Assembly: GCA_052174455.1 (NCBI GenBank)
Contig: JBQMRP010000004.1
Coordinates: 310,001 to 374,000, forward strand
Reading direction: 5' to 3'
Origin: Arsenophonus sp052174455
Lineage (GTDB): Bacteria; Pseudomonadota; Gammaproteobacteria; Enterobacterales; Enterobacteriaceae
DNA length: 64,000 nucleotides
In this document: positions 1 through 13,809 of the stretch, piece by piece
Layout of the letters: each line of letters opens with the position of its first letter
Position numbering within the stretch: position 1 is the first letter of the stretch
Position numbers and translations under genes: made by a program
The notes under the pieces: model-generated
Database searches by the model: none
What the model was told of the DNA's origin: nothing
What the model saw: the letters and a program-made list of their open reading frames with translations, nothing else

Positions 1-649
1 ACATAGCTAGTTATGCACAACTAGGTTTGATATTTAAGTTTATTCTATAGATAACTATAAGTTATCTTCTTCTTTTTCACAAAGTTATTCATATTTATTT
101 AATTTTTGTTTATTCAATTCCATAAAATTATCCTTTCGCTTTTTATGCAAATTTCTGCAAGATATTCTAGTACTTTATGTTCTGAAATATCAAGAACTAA
201 TAGTGCTTCAATAAGTTTTGTATGATGATCCTTTAGTTGTTGATCTAATTTATGGATTGCAAATATAATTAATTTAGCTAAGATTAAGCTTTGTTTGTTG
301 ACTTATTTGTTAGAGATTGTATATATTAGATAATTTATCTACTCTATAATAGAGTTTATTAATAATAAATTACCTTTTTTAGTAATTTTCTAAAAATTAA
401 TTGTATGTACTTTAGTATCACAGTTTTATTTTTCAATATTTTATGGGGTATAACTAGTAATATATTCATCGCTTCATATAGTGCAATTTGTTATTAATGT
501 TACTTTTAGTATTATAAATACCATTGTTTAAAACAATGCTTCTTATTTGGCTAAGAGTTAGTTGTAATTTACCTATGGATAAAAGGTAAAGTTGGCAAAG
601 GTTGTTACTTTGCTCATATAGTAATTTATAGCTATCTCTAATATTTTAA
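1..649. other. No gene recognised
   Basis: Very AT-rich sequence without an open frame of useful length and without a tRNA-like or rRNA-like stretch. It resembles the eroded spacer seen elsewhere in the window. Nothing further can be supported. Confidence 0.6.
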
Positions 650-1020
650 TTATTATGGTTTTAAACAATCTTCTCCAAGCCAGATAATTTGATAAATAAG
701 ATTCTACGCCATGAAAAAATCTACTCAGGAATCTTTTAATCGGCTTATATAACTATTTACATTTGTCTGTAGAATACATTATCAATAACTATCTGATTAT
801 TAAATCTTATTAGACTATGGTAGCTAATTTTACGTTCTTCGACTACAAAAGTTTTGTACTTTAGCTCCATTCAAGCTAATTATGAATTTTGTATCGATGA
901 TCGTGTAAAAAACGATAATACACTCTGTATTAAACTTTTTAAGAATATTACAGGGTCACATATGACTCCTATCAATCTCAAACGATATTAATCTTCGCGA
1001 TTTGCTCATAGTTAGGAAAT
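650..1020 (-). mobile_element. IS1595-like transposase remnant (3' part)
   Basis: Read on the minus strand, this stretch aligns by eye with the copy at 20560-20990: a shared series of words (the equivalents of an NVNNYISQLK-type motif, then a Leu-Pro-Asn-Tyr-Leu-like end) broken by stops and frameshifts. Only the C-terminal third of the transposase is visible. The family call rests on resemblance to the IS1595 (ISXO2-like) C-terminal motif and is tentative; that it is one of several copies of the same element is better supported. Confidence 0.45.
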
Positions 1021-1449
1021 TTAATTTTCTTTAACAGAGATTAATGTTACCTCTATTTCTTAAATAGTGGTAAAGAATAAGTTTATATTATGTATTTATT
1101 ATAAGTGAAAATTTTATCGGAGTCTGTATTTTTAATTTAAAGTATTAATTATAGAGATATATAATTCTATTGGGTTTGATTTGATAATTATAATTTTTTT
1201 ATTTTTTATGTTTTTTATAAGAATAACTTTATGCATGCCTTTTAAAGGCTGTGAAGGTCGGTAAAACACCTGTCGTTACATATAATGCATTTTTACAGGA
1301 TCATCTGTACGCAGAAATTCTTTCATTATAACAGTGAAACCTAATTGTTTTCGAGCCGTAATCTTCAATGTTTTTATACTTCGGTAATAAAGAGCTTCTC
1401 GTTTATGGCTCAATAATAAATCATAGTAACACACTATATTAATTAATAA
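1021..1449. other. No gene recognised
   Basis: Decayed spacer of about 430 bases between two IS remnants. No open frame, RNA gene or convincing regulatory signal was seen. Confidence 0.55.
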
Positions 1450-1890
1450 GAGTGAACTGCCGGAGATTTGGCTATCAGAGAGAACCGTAATTTCTCTGAT
1501 AAAGTCCTTGATGTTTTTTGGTAAGAAGTTTTAGCAGAATATTCTGCTTCGATGAAGATACTGGGGAAAGATCCAGATGAGTGGCTGGCATCCCTGTGCC
1601 TTCCTGTCAGGGAACTGTAGCGTCACAATAAGAGTGATGAATTTAATTTAAATATCAGCTTTTGCGTGACAGTGTAAGAAGGATATGGAGCCGACGTGTG
1701 AACTAACTTTAATTCAAGAAAGCAAGTATTTTAAATGTTATTTAAGCTGCTTCCGTCTACTCAGAAAAGTTGAAACTTAAAGGATTTAACCTGCAGTAAT
1801 ACTGGTGATAATTAATACCTAACTTAAGGGACGGGTAAATAGATTCACGAATTATCTGAGTGGAATCCCCTATCCAGATCGTCATACAGT
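1450..1890 (+). mobile_element. IS256-like transposase remnant (3' part)
   Basis: Translated across frameshifts, it gives the C-terminal landmarks of IS256-family transposases: an 'ALHEIWLAE'-like helix, then a 'FP(A/V)...' and 'NPIESTFATVR'-like region, in the same order as in the longer copies at 54180-55470 and 41890-42960. Many stops and indels; non-functional. The 5' half is absent. Confidence 0.5.
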
Positions 1891-1904
1891 ATAATGAAGT
1901 TATA

Positions 1905-2040
1905 TTTATTTTGGTGTATGGTGTTTCGGAGATGCTAGCGTATCCTCTGATTGTTTTTTGTGAATAATTTCAACAACATAGAGATGATATGCTATAAAAG
2001 TCTATCCTATAGATATCTGCAAAATAAAATCTTACCTTAA
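1905..2040 (+). mobile_element. IS256-like remnant (5' fragment)
   Basis: About 135 bases matching the first part of the copies at 15050, 48640 and 54180 (shared words around 'gtatgg..tttcggagatg' and 'agagatgatatgc'). It directly follows the 3' fragment of another copy, so two partial copies lie head to tail. Confidence 0.45.
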
Positions 2041-3002
2041 GATAATGATATCCAGAATTAAGAAAAAACCTAAAAATAGACTAATTGGAAATTAATTAAG
2101 ATCCTGCCTTCCTGTTACTTTTATAAAATTTTATACCGAAGCGATATGTTAAACATCCCATAACAGGCATTATAAGGAAAACAACAGTTAATGTATAACT
2201 TATTCTAGTAGATAGCATTACTAAAAGAGAATGATTAAGACTTTAGCTATTTCAGCCAATCCAGTATTTAAATAGTTACATCTAGACATTGCATAAAAAG
2301 GCTATCGTTACTAGGGTTGGGTAACCTAAATACATTTTATATTATTTTAATATTTAATGACCTTAAATAAGGTAAAATAAATAAAATTCTAAATATAGAT
2401 ATTTTATTTATTAGAAAATTAAAGTTCTAGATCTAGATATATAATAAATTATTCCGTATATAGCTTTACGGTAGGTAGTTTTTTATTATTTTTCTGATAA
2501 ATAAATTTAAATTTTAAATTTACAAATAACTAATAATATAAACAAGATACTTTTTATCAAAAAAAAAGAGCAAACAGATAAGTTTTCAAATTATTACTTG
2601 CTAGCTGCGTAAAATTGCTTATAATGTATTTTCACTGATTCAGTATAGAACGAATCGATTGAATAGAATTTTATTGACTTAAGGTAAAAAAAAAAGTAAA
2701 AATAACTACTTGACTTTATAGATGAAAACTGTAATATACATCAATGATCAGATAACTAGCACGTTTTTTAACAATTAATCAGATAATCTGTGTGGTACTT
2801 GCAAGATTTTATTAAAAAATAAAAATAATTTAATTTAAAAGTCTTTAATAGTAGCAAAATAGTTAACTCATAAATGAATTATGACTTAATAGTTAGTAAC
2901 TGAGATTTTATTAGGCAGTGAAAAATAATAAAACGTCAAAAAAAGTTACCTGAACAAAAATGTGTCACAAATGATAAAAATATTATTTTAGAATCAAGAT
3001 TT
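2041..3002. other. No gene recognised (upstream of 16S pseudogene)
   Basis: Nearly 1 kb of AT-rich sequence with several A-runs. In enterics the region ahead of rrnB holds murI and the rrn promoters. I could not recognise murI, and no promoter here is convincing enough to call. Confidence 0.55.
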
Positions 3003-4469
3003 TAATTGAAGAGCTTCATCATGGGGATCGCGTTGATCTCTGACGTAAGATTTAAGACATACAAGTTGAGAGTCAGCAGTAAGATTTTTAATTTATTACC
3101 AGTGAGTAATGTATGCGTGAGTAAGGTATAGATAGATTTAGATGAAGGTGAAGAATAACTCTTAGAGAAGAGGGTTAATATTGCATTCTAACTAAGGATG
3201 CAAAGTGAGGGGGGTTTGTCTAATACTTGAAAGCATTAGCTACACTGTGATTAAGATAGATTCAGACTCATACTGATTCTACAGTAGGTAGAATTACACA
3301 ATCACCACAAACATAATGCAGATTATATCTCGTGTATTGAATAGGTCTTCGGGTTGTTAAATTTTTTTAGTTATAAAAGAATTTAGGATTATTTTTTAGT
3401 AAATATAGTTAGTAACAGAAGAAGAACAGGTCAATTTGTTTCTATAGTCTCGGTAATACAGAGGGTGAAAGGATTAATCGAAATCACTGGACGTAAAGAT
3501 GAGCACATAGACGACTAATTAAGTTGAGTGTAAAATTCCCCAGGTAACCTGGGAGGCCTTATATACAAGGCTAATTAGTTAAAGTTTTATAGAGGAATAA
3601 AATTCCATACGTATCAGTGAAAATGTCTAGAGATTTAGAAGGAATACCGATGGTATGAAGGGGGTAGTTCCTAGATAAATACTGACCCTCATGTCCGAGG
3701 TCGTAGGAAGAAAATAGAATTAGGCATCCGCTAGTCTAACACTGTAAATGATATCGATTTGTAGGTTGTAGTCTCTAACTGTAGACTACAATTCTAATTT
3801 GTTAAATCAACTGCATGAATAGTTTAACTTTAGGTTAGACTTCAAATGAAGTAACGGTGGCTTGGAAGCACTGGAGCGTATAGGTTAATTATTTGCAAAG
3901 TAAAAATTAACCACTTTTAATATTTCAGAGTAGTCTCTCAGAAAAGAGAGATGGAGAGGATTTTGGCGCTCTGAGATAGATATTGTATGATGTTATTATT
4001 TTATATTTTTTGAAATGTTTTTGGTTAAGTTCCGTATAAACCTTCTATTATTCTTTAATTGCTATGAATTTAATTGAAAAAAGATTCATGGTGATAAATT
4101 GTAGGAAGGTGGGGTGATTTTAAGTTATCCACCCTAATGGGTGGGTGCCTGCACGCTATAATTTCGTATATAGAGAGAGGTGAGTCTAGAATAAGAAGCG
4201 TAACTCAAAAAGTACATTGAAGGCAGGATTGGAGCCTCTAATTTAATTTCATGAAGTTAGGATCGTTAGTAATTGCGGATCAGAATATCACGGTGAATAT
4301 CTTATGGACCTTGTATAAGATCGTCCGTCACATATTATGTGAATAGGTTATGAAAGAAGTAAGTACTTAATCTTCAAGATGGAGATTACAAGTTTGTAAT
4401 TCATAATTTAGATAAAATCGTAACAAGGGGTAACCGTAGGGAGAACCTGTAGTTAGATCACCACTTTAC
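3003..4469 (+). pseudogene. rrs: 16S rRNA pseudogene
   Basis: Decayed small-subunit rRNA gene. It starts with a recognisable 'aattgaagag..t.atcatgg' and ends with 'cgtaacaaggggtaaccgta' and 'gttagatcacc', so both ends of a 16S gene are present. In between, the universal order of 16S blocks can be followed (for example 'ggtaatacagagggtg' near 3451 and 'aggaataccg' near 3640), with many substitutions and short indels. Key sites are broken: the 530-loop sequence before 3450 lacks the invariant G-C-rich part, and the 3' anti-Shine-Dalgarno reads 'accacttta' instead of 'acctcctta'. Length is about 1467 instead of about 1540. It cannot yield a working 30S subunit, so another 16S gene must exist outside the window. 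It sits in the normal operon position ahead of an intact 23S. Confidence 0.9.
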
Positions 4470-4558
4470 TCTCTATTAGGTTAATAGAGAGAGTTCACAT
4501 AGATTGTCTTATGACATCAGAGAGTAAAAGCTAAGTTTAGATTAGCTGAAATGTTGTT

Positions 4559-4633
4559 AGCCCCTAATATAAGGGAATAGAGTATCATCGTTTTAGGGTG
4601 GAAAGGGGGTTCGCATTTCTAGGTGCGACTTCG
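4559..4633 (+). pseudogene. Decayed spacer tRNA-Glu
   Basis: In the 16S-23S spacer, where enteric rrnB-type operons carry tRNA-Glu(TTC), this stretch keeps the outline of that tRNA: 'cccct' acceptor start, 'gggggttcgc' in the T-arm position and 'aggtgcgac' where the acceptor closes. The anticodon arm is no longer recognisable and several arm pairs are lost. I infer a dead tRNA-Glu; the resemblance is partial. Confidence 0.5.
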
Positions 4634-4787
4634 GTGATAATAAAGATTACGGCATCATTATTTTAGTGCGTGCTTGTGATGCCACCTGGAAATAATTTGC
4701 TTTCTATACTATACACCTATAACACTTAGATCAATACACTTAGATCAATAAAAGTTAAGTAAAGTCAATGAGTTGGTTTAATAATAA

Positions 4788-4799
4788 AGCTCTTTAATA
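4788..4799 (+). promoter_or_regulatory. boxA-like rRNA antitermination site before 23S
   Basis: 'agctctttaata' is close to the enteric rrn boxA consensus (tgctctttaaca), which is bound as RNA by NusB/NusE for antitermination. It lies in the usual spacer position and is followed by 'gaaaattgaaac', typical of enteric 23S leaders. Its survival fits continued transcription of the intact 23S. Confidence 0.55.
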
Positions 4800-5046
4800 A
4801 TTTGGAACAATCTGAAAATTGAAACGCACATTACTAAAAATAGTGTGGAGAATTCTCAAAACTCCAATCAGTTGGTTTTTTGTTTTTTTATGATAAAAGG
4901 TTATGAACGAACAGTTAGTAATTAAGTTAGAGGTAGCCAACGTATAGTAACCGATGTATACATTAAGTATGTTAGTATTATAAATACTGCACAATAAAGA
5001 ATTAGTGAACATGTACTCATAATCTAAAAACACCTTCGGGTTGTGA

Positions 5047-8111
<3,065 letters not shown>

Positions 8112-8299
8112 AACAACACCGAAGGTGTTTTGAGAGAGAAAAATAATTTTAGGTTGTTTTTGAGATTGGATTTTGTAGAATTTATCTGATAAATTAAGGT
8201 TGTAAATATTAGTGAGGAATTATACTCAGGTATCTGAAATGGCTAAAAGCGAAGGTTGTAAATAATAATTGAAATGAAATAAGATGAATAAAAAGAATT

Positions 8300-8418
8300 T
8301 ATCTGGCGGTAATAGCGCGGTGGTCCCACCTGATACCATGCCGAACTCAGAAGTGAAATGCCGTAGCGCCGATGGTAGTGTGGGGTCTCCCCATGTGAGA
8401 GTAGGGAGCTGCCAGATT
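8300..8418 (+). rRNA. rrf: 5S rRNA
   Basis: Complete 5S gene of about 119 bases with the enteric core 'gcgcggtggtcccacctga' near 8318 and 'ccgatggtagtgtggggtc' near 8369. The ends 'tctggcgg' and 'ctgccaga' pair as helix I. It follows 23S by about 190 bases and is followed at once by a terminator, so it closes the operon. Confidence 0.96.
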
Positions 8419-8429
8419 TTAATTATTTT

Positions 8430-8454
8430 AAACCATCTTTTTGGTGGTTTTTTT
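8430..8454 (+). terminator. Rho-independent terminator after 5S
   Basis: A 7-8 base-pair stem (aaccatc / ggtggtt, one G-U) with a five-T loop, followed by a run of T. It stands 11 bases after 5S and is the expected operon end. Confidence 0.8.
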
Positions 8455-8859
8455 GAATTTTTATTATTTAAGTTTATAACTATTCTTTATTGTCTATTTT
8501 CTAGAGATCTGCTGTTATTAACAGATAATTGATTTTTTTGGTTATTATATAGACCTTGTCGCACAACTTCTTGCTATAAAGATAGTTATTGAAAGATATA
8601 GTTAAGATGAATATAATGATGATTAGGTTCAATTATAAAGATGTTCTTCAGGACAGAAGAACATGCGTCTACTTTAGCTAAGTTCTAAAGTATATTTAAG
8701 TTTACTTTTATTAAAAAGTAATAACACAGAATCATATTCTGATAATCGGCTATTTTCTAAAAGTTATTGTATAGAAATGCATATACTACATGAAAGGTTT
8801 TGCTATATCGGTTGCCATGAAAGTAACCAGTTATAAAGATCAAAGAGATTATTTCTTAT
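8455..8859. other. No gene recognised
   Basis: Spacer between the 5S terminator and the first IS remnant. It contains the motif 'gttattatatagacctt' at 8541, which recurs at 14961 and, shortened, near 43847; this may be an end of a mobile element. Confidence 0.5.
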
Positions 8860-9700
8860 TTTCATAGTAACATAAATTACATCTTATTAGTTGTATTCAC
8901 TAATATAATATCGAATTATATCGATAATGCATTCAGCAATTTATCCAATTTTATATTGCCCACATTCTTATAATAAATGTGTTTATCTGGTGAAGGTATT
9001 TATTATGGTTACAGAGATATCGTTGTAAATTTTCCATTACAGAAAAATATTTAACAATCTTTCTGAAAGAAAGTCTACTTCCGAAACTACATTACAAGAA
9101 TAAATGATTTAGTTATCTTCGATGTAATTGAATAGCTTAAATTTACAGAAGTTAGAAAAACAAACAAGGATTGATTTAAAAAACAGAGTTAATAATGGCA
9201 TCACTGCTTTTTCTTTCTTCAGTTGAGACAATCAATATAAATGTACTAAGTGCTATTTATTGAAGTAGATAAAATATTTCCATAAATCCTTAAAATGAAG
9301 TGTTATCTTTTCACATAAAAAACTAGAAAACGCGGAATAGGAGGAAATGAAAGACAAAGAAGAAATTACGATCTTAATTACCTCAGATTAATAAGGGTTA
9401 TATGAGTGATGAGATTCTTGAATAGTTTAATACAGAGTATGTTGGTCATTATTTTATTTAACTAATCATCGATAAGAGTTCATACTTTAATTCGGATGGA
9501 GTTGAATTGTATAAAAACTTTATCAGAAAATATTAAATTAATCATCATTGTTTATTGATGCAATGATGATAAGAAAGTTATTAGTAAGAAATTCCATATT
9601 TAAACTATGAATAATTATATCAGGTAAATAAAAAGGTGACTAAGTAGATTCCATGGTAGATGATCATTTTATTTACCAAAATATTTAATTTGGATTGCTA
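8860..9700 (+). mobile_element. IS1595-like transposase remnant
   Basis: Plus-strand counterpart of the minus-strand copies at 16740-17560 and 20560-21460. The recognisable order is an N-terminal part near 9000, a 'DGVELYKNF'-like stretch near 9490-9520, and an end near 9680 equivalent to the Leu-Pro-Asn-Tyr-Leu motif. Frame is lost many times. Non-functional. Confidence 0.42.
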
Positions 9701-10325
9701 TTTACACAGGAACAAAACAGGAATTTTCGTAAAATTAGGTAGGAAAAGATCTAAATGCAAACTATAAAGCATTTAAAATTACGATACAAGTTATTTATAC
9801 GTAGTATAAAATATTTTTCGTGAATACTAAAAGAAACTTGATGACCTTATTGTTTTAATAAGAATATATTTAACCACTCAATGGTTTTTCATATATTTTA
9901 TAAGGATAAAATTGTGCTTAATACTCGACAGCTTCTTATGTAATCTTAACTGAAAATTTTCTATAATCACCTATAAGGTAATTATAGGTAATGGAAAAGA
10001 ATTTATAGACTATTTACTTTGCAAAAATATTCAGCTACCGGAAAACAGGAATTCAACCATTTGTATAAACAGTTTTGTATACATTACTAACATACCTCGT
10101 TGAGGCATTCTCAAACGAGTGGTAGGTCGAGCAATTTAATTACGTAATAGAAAGAGATGGGCTACAAAATCATCATTTTATTCTTCTGAATAGTTTTAGA
10201 TCACTTTGGATTAATATATTTAGCTGTACAATTAGGAATTAGATAAATTAGTATTGGGTAGTAAATTTGAATTATTAGCAAATCTATCGTAGTTTATAAG
10301 CTACGGGATCCGTTCTGGATATCTT
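9700..10325 (+). mobile_element. IS481-like transposase remnant
   Basis: Collinear with the copies at 21480-22358, 44150-44910 and 62270-63045. Translating across breaks gives the DDE-domain order typical of IS481: a 'LYNAKT'-like word, 'ngk ef'-like word, then 'IEH...SPQTNGM' and 'RFN'-like words. The copy stops short of the usual C-terminus, which appears to resume at 11641 after an IS256-like remnant. Confidence 0.5.
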
Positions 10326-10329
10326 AAAA

Positions 10330-11640
10330 ATCTGTTCTTGATCTTTAAATTAAAGATTATTTATAGGGTAAATTAGGAATAATATATTAGCCAGTTCTAG
10401 TTTTTAGCAGACGGGAAACAGCTTCAATATCATAAAAGGATTGTTTTCTTTGAATCATATTTCTTCATACATAACCTTTATAAGCTTTACTCACTGTTGC
10501 AAAAATTAATTCAATCGAATTCGTTGTTTTTATTGACGACTAGCGCACTGATGGGATGCTATAAAATTTTACTCGTTTTTTTTATCTTTCTTTAGAATTC
10601 TGATTATTGGATAATACGCTAAAAACCTTACAAATAAATATCAAGAGATTTATTAACAGTATCACGACTTCCTAATACTCTAACTCTATAAGTTCACTTT
10701 GTTTTCAGTGCTATGATACCTATAGTAAATTATTTTTGTATATCTATATAGGTGTTATTCTTGCATATTCGGGAATGCATTTCCATTGCATCCTTAAAAC
10801 TAAGGGGCACCACCTTTGTAGGAAGGTTAGAAGGTATGGTTAAATCACGCGTTTATCAACTTCATTCAGAAGTTCAGATAAGTTCGTTTTTTTACTCTAG
10901 ATAATCACCTTTTGATTACAACTGTATCCTTAGCTTCATGCGTAGTGACGCTGATAATTATCAGCAGGCAAAATAATCAGCTTGCCTGATAGTGATTATA
11001 TGCCATTTTCCCAGAAAAAACGTTAGGCGTATCACTAAATCACATAGGTATTACCATTTCCAATTCTCTTCAAGACATTGCTGTTTCAGTCAGTCTGCTA
11101 ATAATAATAGAGAGAGACCATGTTCTTTTTTACCAAGAGTTGCCCGTCATCAAGAACTTTGTAAAAATCATCAAAGGAAATATCTAACAGATACAGCTAT
11201 AGTAGTAAGTAACTTTTAATATTTTTGCACGTTTCATATAAGTTAGTAGCAAGTAGATTTAGAAGTATATTCCGTTACTACTAATTACCCCACTAATTAT
11301 AAGTGCTTTAATCTAAAAATTACCTATACTAGTTTGCATAGTTCTCTGTAGTAAATAATTGTTATTAACGAACGAATAATATTCGTTAATAAGCCGCGTT
11401 GAGCAGATTACATAGCATATCTTCGATGCTCAGTTTTAACAGTGGTAATATCATCTACCTGGTACACCATTATGGATGTGTTCATGTAAAGGATCAGAGG
11501 TACTATCTGGTTTTGCGGATATCTTAGGGTAGACTTTTCATAGCATATCATCTCTTTGTTTTTGACATCATCTATAAAATTAATCAGATTATACATTAGC
11601 ATTTCTGAAACTTCATACAGCAAAATTGGTTTTACTCATT
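10330..11640 (-). mobile_element. IS256-like remnant, nearly full length
   Basis: Minus-strand copy of about 1.3 kb. The N-terminal part lies at 11090-11640, where a short open stretch survives, and the C-terminal part at 10400-10700. It is collinear with the minus copies at 36825-38155 and 60960-62245. No intact frame. It appears inserted into an IS481-like element whose two parts flank it. Confidence 0.5.
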
Positions 11641-11735
11641 AAAACATTATTGCAGTCTATGAAAAATTAGTTGAAAGTTAAACTTCAATTATTCAAAAAA
11701 ACCATATTATATTCAGGAATATAATAACCATATAA
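11641..11735 (+). mobile_element. IS481-like 3' end before murB
   Basis: Shares 'attgcagt.tatgaaaaattag' and 'attcaaaaaaacca' words with the 3' ends of the IS481-like copies upstream of rpsJ (22270-22358) and polA (44840-44910). It ends about 30 bases before the murB start, so murB expression probably starts within or next to this remnant. Confidence 0.45.
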
Positions 11736-11764
11736 TAACTATATATGAATTGAGTTTTTAATAT

Positions 11765-12805
11765 ATGCATTTTGATAATCATAGTGAATTAAAAAATTAT
11801 AATACTTTTAGTCTTTCAGCTAAGGCAAAAGAAATATATTCAGCTTCTTCAATAGAAGAATTGCTTATCTTATGGAAGAACGCACGACTTAAAGGGTGGC
11901 CTGTTTTATTATTGGGTGGTGGGAGTAATGTTCTCTTTATTAGTGATTTTGATGGTCTAGTTATTTTAAATCGAATTACGGCTTTGGATATAACTGAATC
12001 ATCTCAAGAATGGTTTATTCATGTTGGTGCAGGAAATAATTGGCATCAATTAGTTGAAGTACTTATAAGAAATGGTATCTATGGATTAGAAAATATGGCG
12101 TTAATTCCAGGATCTGTAGGGGCAGCTCCTGTACAGAATATTGGTGCCTATGGCATGGAATTTAAAGATATATGTAATTATGTTGATATTGTTAATCTTA
12201 ACAATGGTAAACAATATTGTTTAGATGTCGCTGCATGTCAATTCGGTTATCGAGATAGTATTTTTAAGCATAAATATCGTGAAAATTTCGCTGTTGTTTC
12301 AGTTGGCTTGAAACTTAATAAACTATGGAAACCTGTATTAACATATATAGGTTTAACATCCTTAGTATCGCAAAAAGTAACAGCGGAAACTATCTTTGAT
12401 ATTGTTTGTAAAATTCGACAAAATAAATTACCTAATCCATTTTTAATAGGAAACGCGGGTAGTTTTTTTAAAAATCCTGTTATTTCTAATATAGCTGCAA
12501 ATAAAATAAAGGCTCATTATTCTTTATGTCCAAAATATTCTCAAATTGATGGTACAGTAAAGCTTTCTGCTGGATGGCTAATTGATCAATGTGATTTAAA
12601 GGGTTATCAATATGGTGGTGCTGCGGTACATATGGAGCAAGCGTTGGTTCTAATTAATAAAAATAATGCGACTGGAGAAGATGTTGTAGATTTAGCCCGT
12701 TATATCCAAAAAAAAGTTATAGAGAAATTTGCTATTAAATTAGAACCTGAAGTACGTTTTATTGGTAAATATGGTGAAGTAAACGCTATGGATACTATTT
12801 CATGA
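11765..12805 (+). CDS. murB: UDP-N-acetylenolpyruvoylglucosamine reductase
   Basis: Second committed step of peptidoglycan precursor synthesis in the cytoplasm: NADPH- and FAD-dependent reduction of enolpyruvyl-UDP-GlcNAc to UDP-MurNAc. The 346-residue product is full length (about 342 in E. coli). The N-terminal FAD-binding part carries 'LLGGGSNVL' near residue 50 and 'PGSVGAAPVQNIGAYG' near 118; the C-terminal part keeps 'GNAGSFFKNP' with the catalytic Ser, the substrate-side Arg in 'FGYRDS', and Glu in 'LEPEVRFIG'. It overlaps birA by four bases (ATGA), the same pair as in E. coli, so the two are translationally coupled. Its retention implies some wall synthesis or a need for wall turnover. 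Confidence 0.97.
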   Translation: MHFDNHSELKNYNTFSLSAKAKEIYSASSIEELLILWKNARLKGWPVLLLGGGSNVLFISDFDGLVILNRITALDITESSQEWFIHVGAGNNWHQLVEVLIRNGIYGLENMALIPGSVGAAPVQNIGAYGMEFKDICNYVDIVNLNNGKQYCLDVAACQFGYRDSIFKHKYRENFAVVSVGLKLNKLWKPVLTYIGLTSLVSQKVTAETIFDIVCKIRQNKLPNPFLIGNAGSFFKNPVISNIAANKIKAHYSLCPKYSQIDGTVKLSAGWLIDQCDLKGYQYGGAAVHMEQALVLINKNNATGEDVVDLARYIQKKVIEKFAIKLEPEVRFIGKYGEVNAMDTIS

Positions 12806-13782
12806 AAGAAATAATTTTTCCTTTAAAACTTATTAAAATACTTTCCGATGGTAGAATGTATTCAGGTAAACAATTAGGTGAATTACTTGGTATGACGAGA
12901 GTGGATATTAATAAACATATTAATATCCTATATAAATGGGGTATAGAGGTTAATGCTATTTCTAGTAATGGTTATCAGCTTACTAAAAAAATAGATTTGT
13001 TAGATTATGAGAAAATTTATAGTTTAGTGAGATGCGGAAATATAATTATAAAACAAGTTATTAATTCTACTAATCAATATCTACTTGAACGTATTGATCA
13101 ATTAAATTTAGGTGATGCTTGTATTGCTGAATATCAAACAGCCGGTAGAGGTCGATTTGGTCGATATTGGACTTCTCCTTTTGGCTGTAATCTTTATTTA
13201 TCATTATACTGGTATTTATATCAAGGTGGCCCTGCTACCGTCATGAAGTTAAGTTTAGTTTCTGGTATTGTAATAGCAGAGACTCTTAATAAACTGAATG
13301 GTAGTAATATAAAAGTTAAATGGCCTAATGATCTTTATCTTAACGAAAAAAAGCTTGCTGGTATTTTAATTGAAATGATAGGTAAAACTGTTACTTCATC
13401 GCATATTGTAATTGGTCTTGGACTTAATATCGCAATGAATCGCAATTATGAAATAAATATAAATCAAGGATGGAGTAATCTTCAGGATGCTGGTATTAAA
13501 ATAGAAAGAAATGTAATTGCTAGTCAAATTATTTTAGCATTGCGTCATGAATTAGTGCAATTTGAGAAATATGGTCTTGTTCATTTTATTAAACGCTGGC
13601 AGGTATTGGATAACTTTTTACTTAAAAAAGTAAAATTACATATTGGTGACCATATTGAAGTTGGTATCGTGAAAGGTATTAATGAACACGGTGCAATTTT
13701 ATTAGAACAAAATGGTAAAATTGTTTCTTATATAGGTGGTGAAATTTCATTACGGCTACATAATCTAGAATACTTGAGTTGA
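12802..13782 (+). CDS. birA: Biotin--protein ligase / biotin operon repressor
   Basis: Attaches biotin through biotinyl-AMP to the biotin carboxyl carrier protein of acetyl-CoA carboxylase, and in enterics represses the bio operon. The product has 326 residues (E. coli 321). A winged-helix region is retained at residues 20-55 ('GKQLGELLGMTRVDINKHI'), so the DNA-binding half has not been lost as in many symbionts. The ligase core has the biotinyl-AMP loop 'AGRGRFGRYW' near residue 115 and 'KWPNDLYLNEKKLAGIL' near 173, which contains the catalytic Lys. The start overlaps the murB stop. With bioH also present in the window, biotin supply looks like a conserved function. Confidence 0.96.
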   Translation: MKEIIFPLKLIKILSDGRMYSGKQLGELLGMTRVDINKHINILYKWGIEVNAISSNGYQLTKKIDLLDYEKIYSLVRCGNIIIKQVINSTNQYLLERIDQLNLGDACIAEYQTAGRGRFGRYWTSPFGCNLYLSLYWYLYQGGPATVMKLSLVSGIVIAETLNKLNGSNIKVKWPNDLYLNEKKLAGILIEMIGKTVTSSHIVIGLGLNIAMNRNYEININQGWSNLQDAGIKIERNVIASQIILALRHELVQFEKYGLVHFIKRWQVLDNFLLKKVKLHIGDHIEVGIVKGINEHGAILLEQNGKIVSYIGGEISLRLHNLEYLS

Positions 13783-13809
13783 AGCTAATCAACTATTTAA
13801 TATTTAAAA

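Noticed and set aside
4794..5033. Open frame of 79 codons on the minus strand before 23S
   Set aside because: It lies in the rRNA spacer with boxA and 23S leader sequence and shows no protein motif; low-complexity chance frame.
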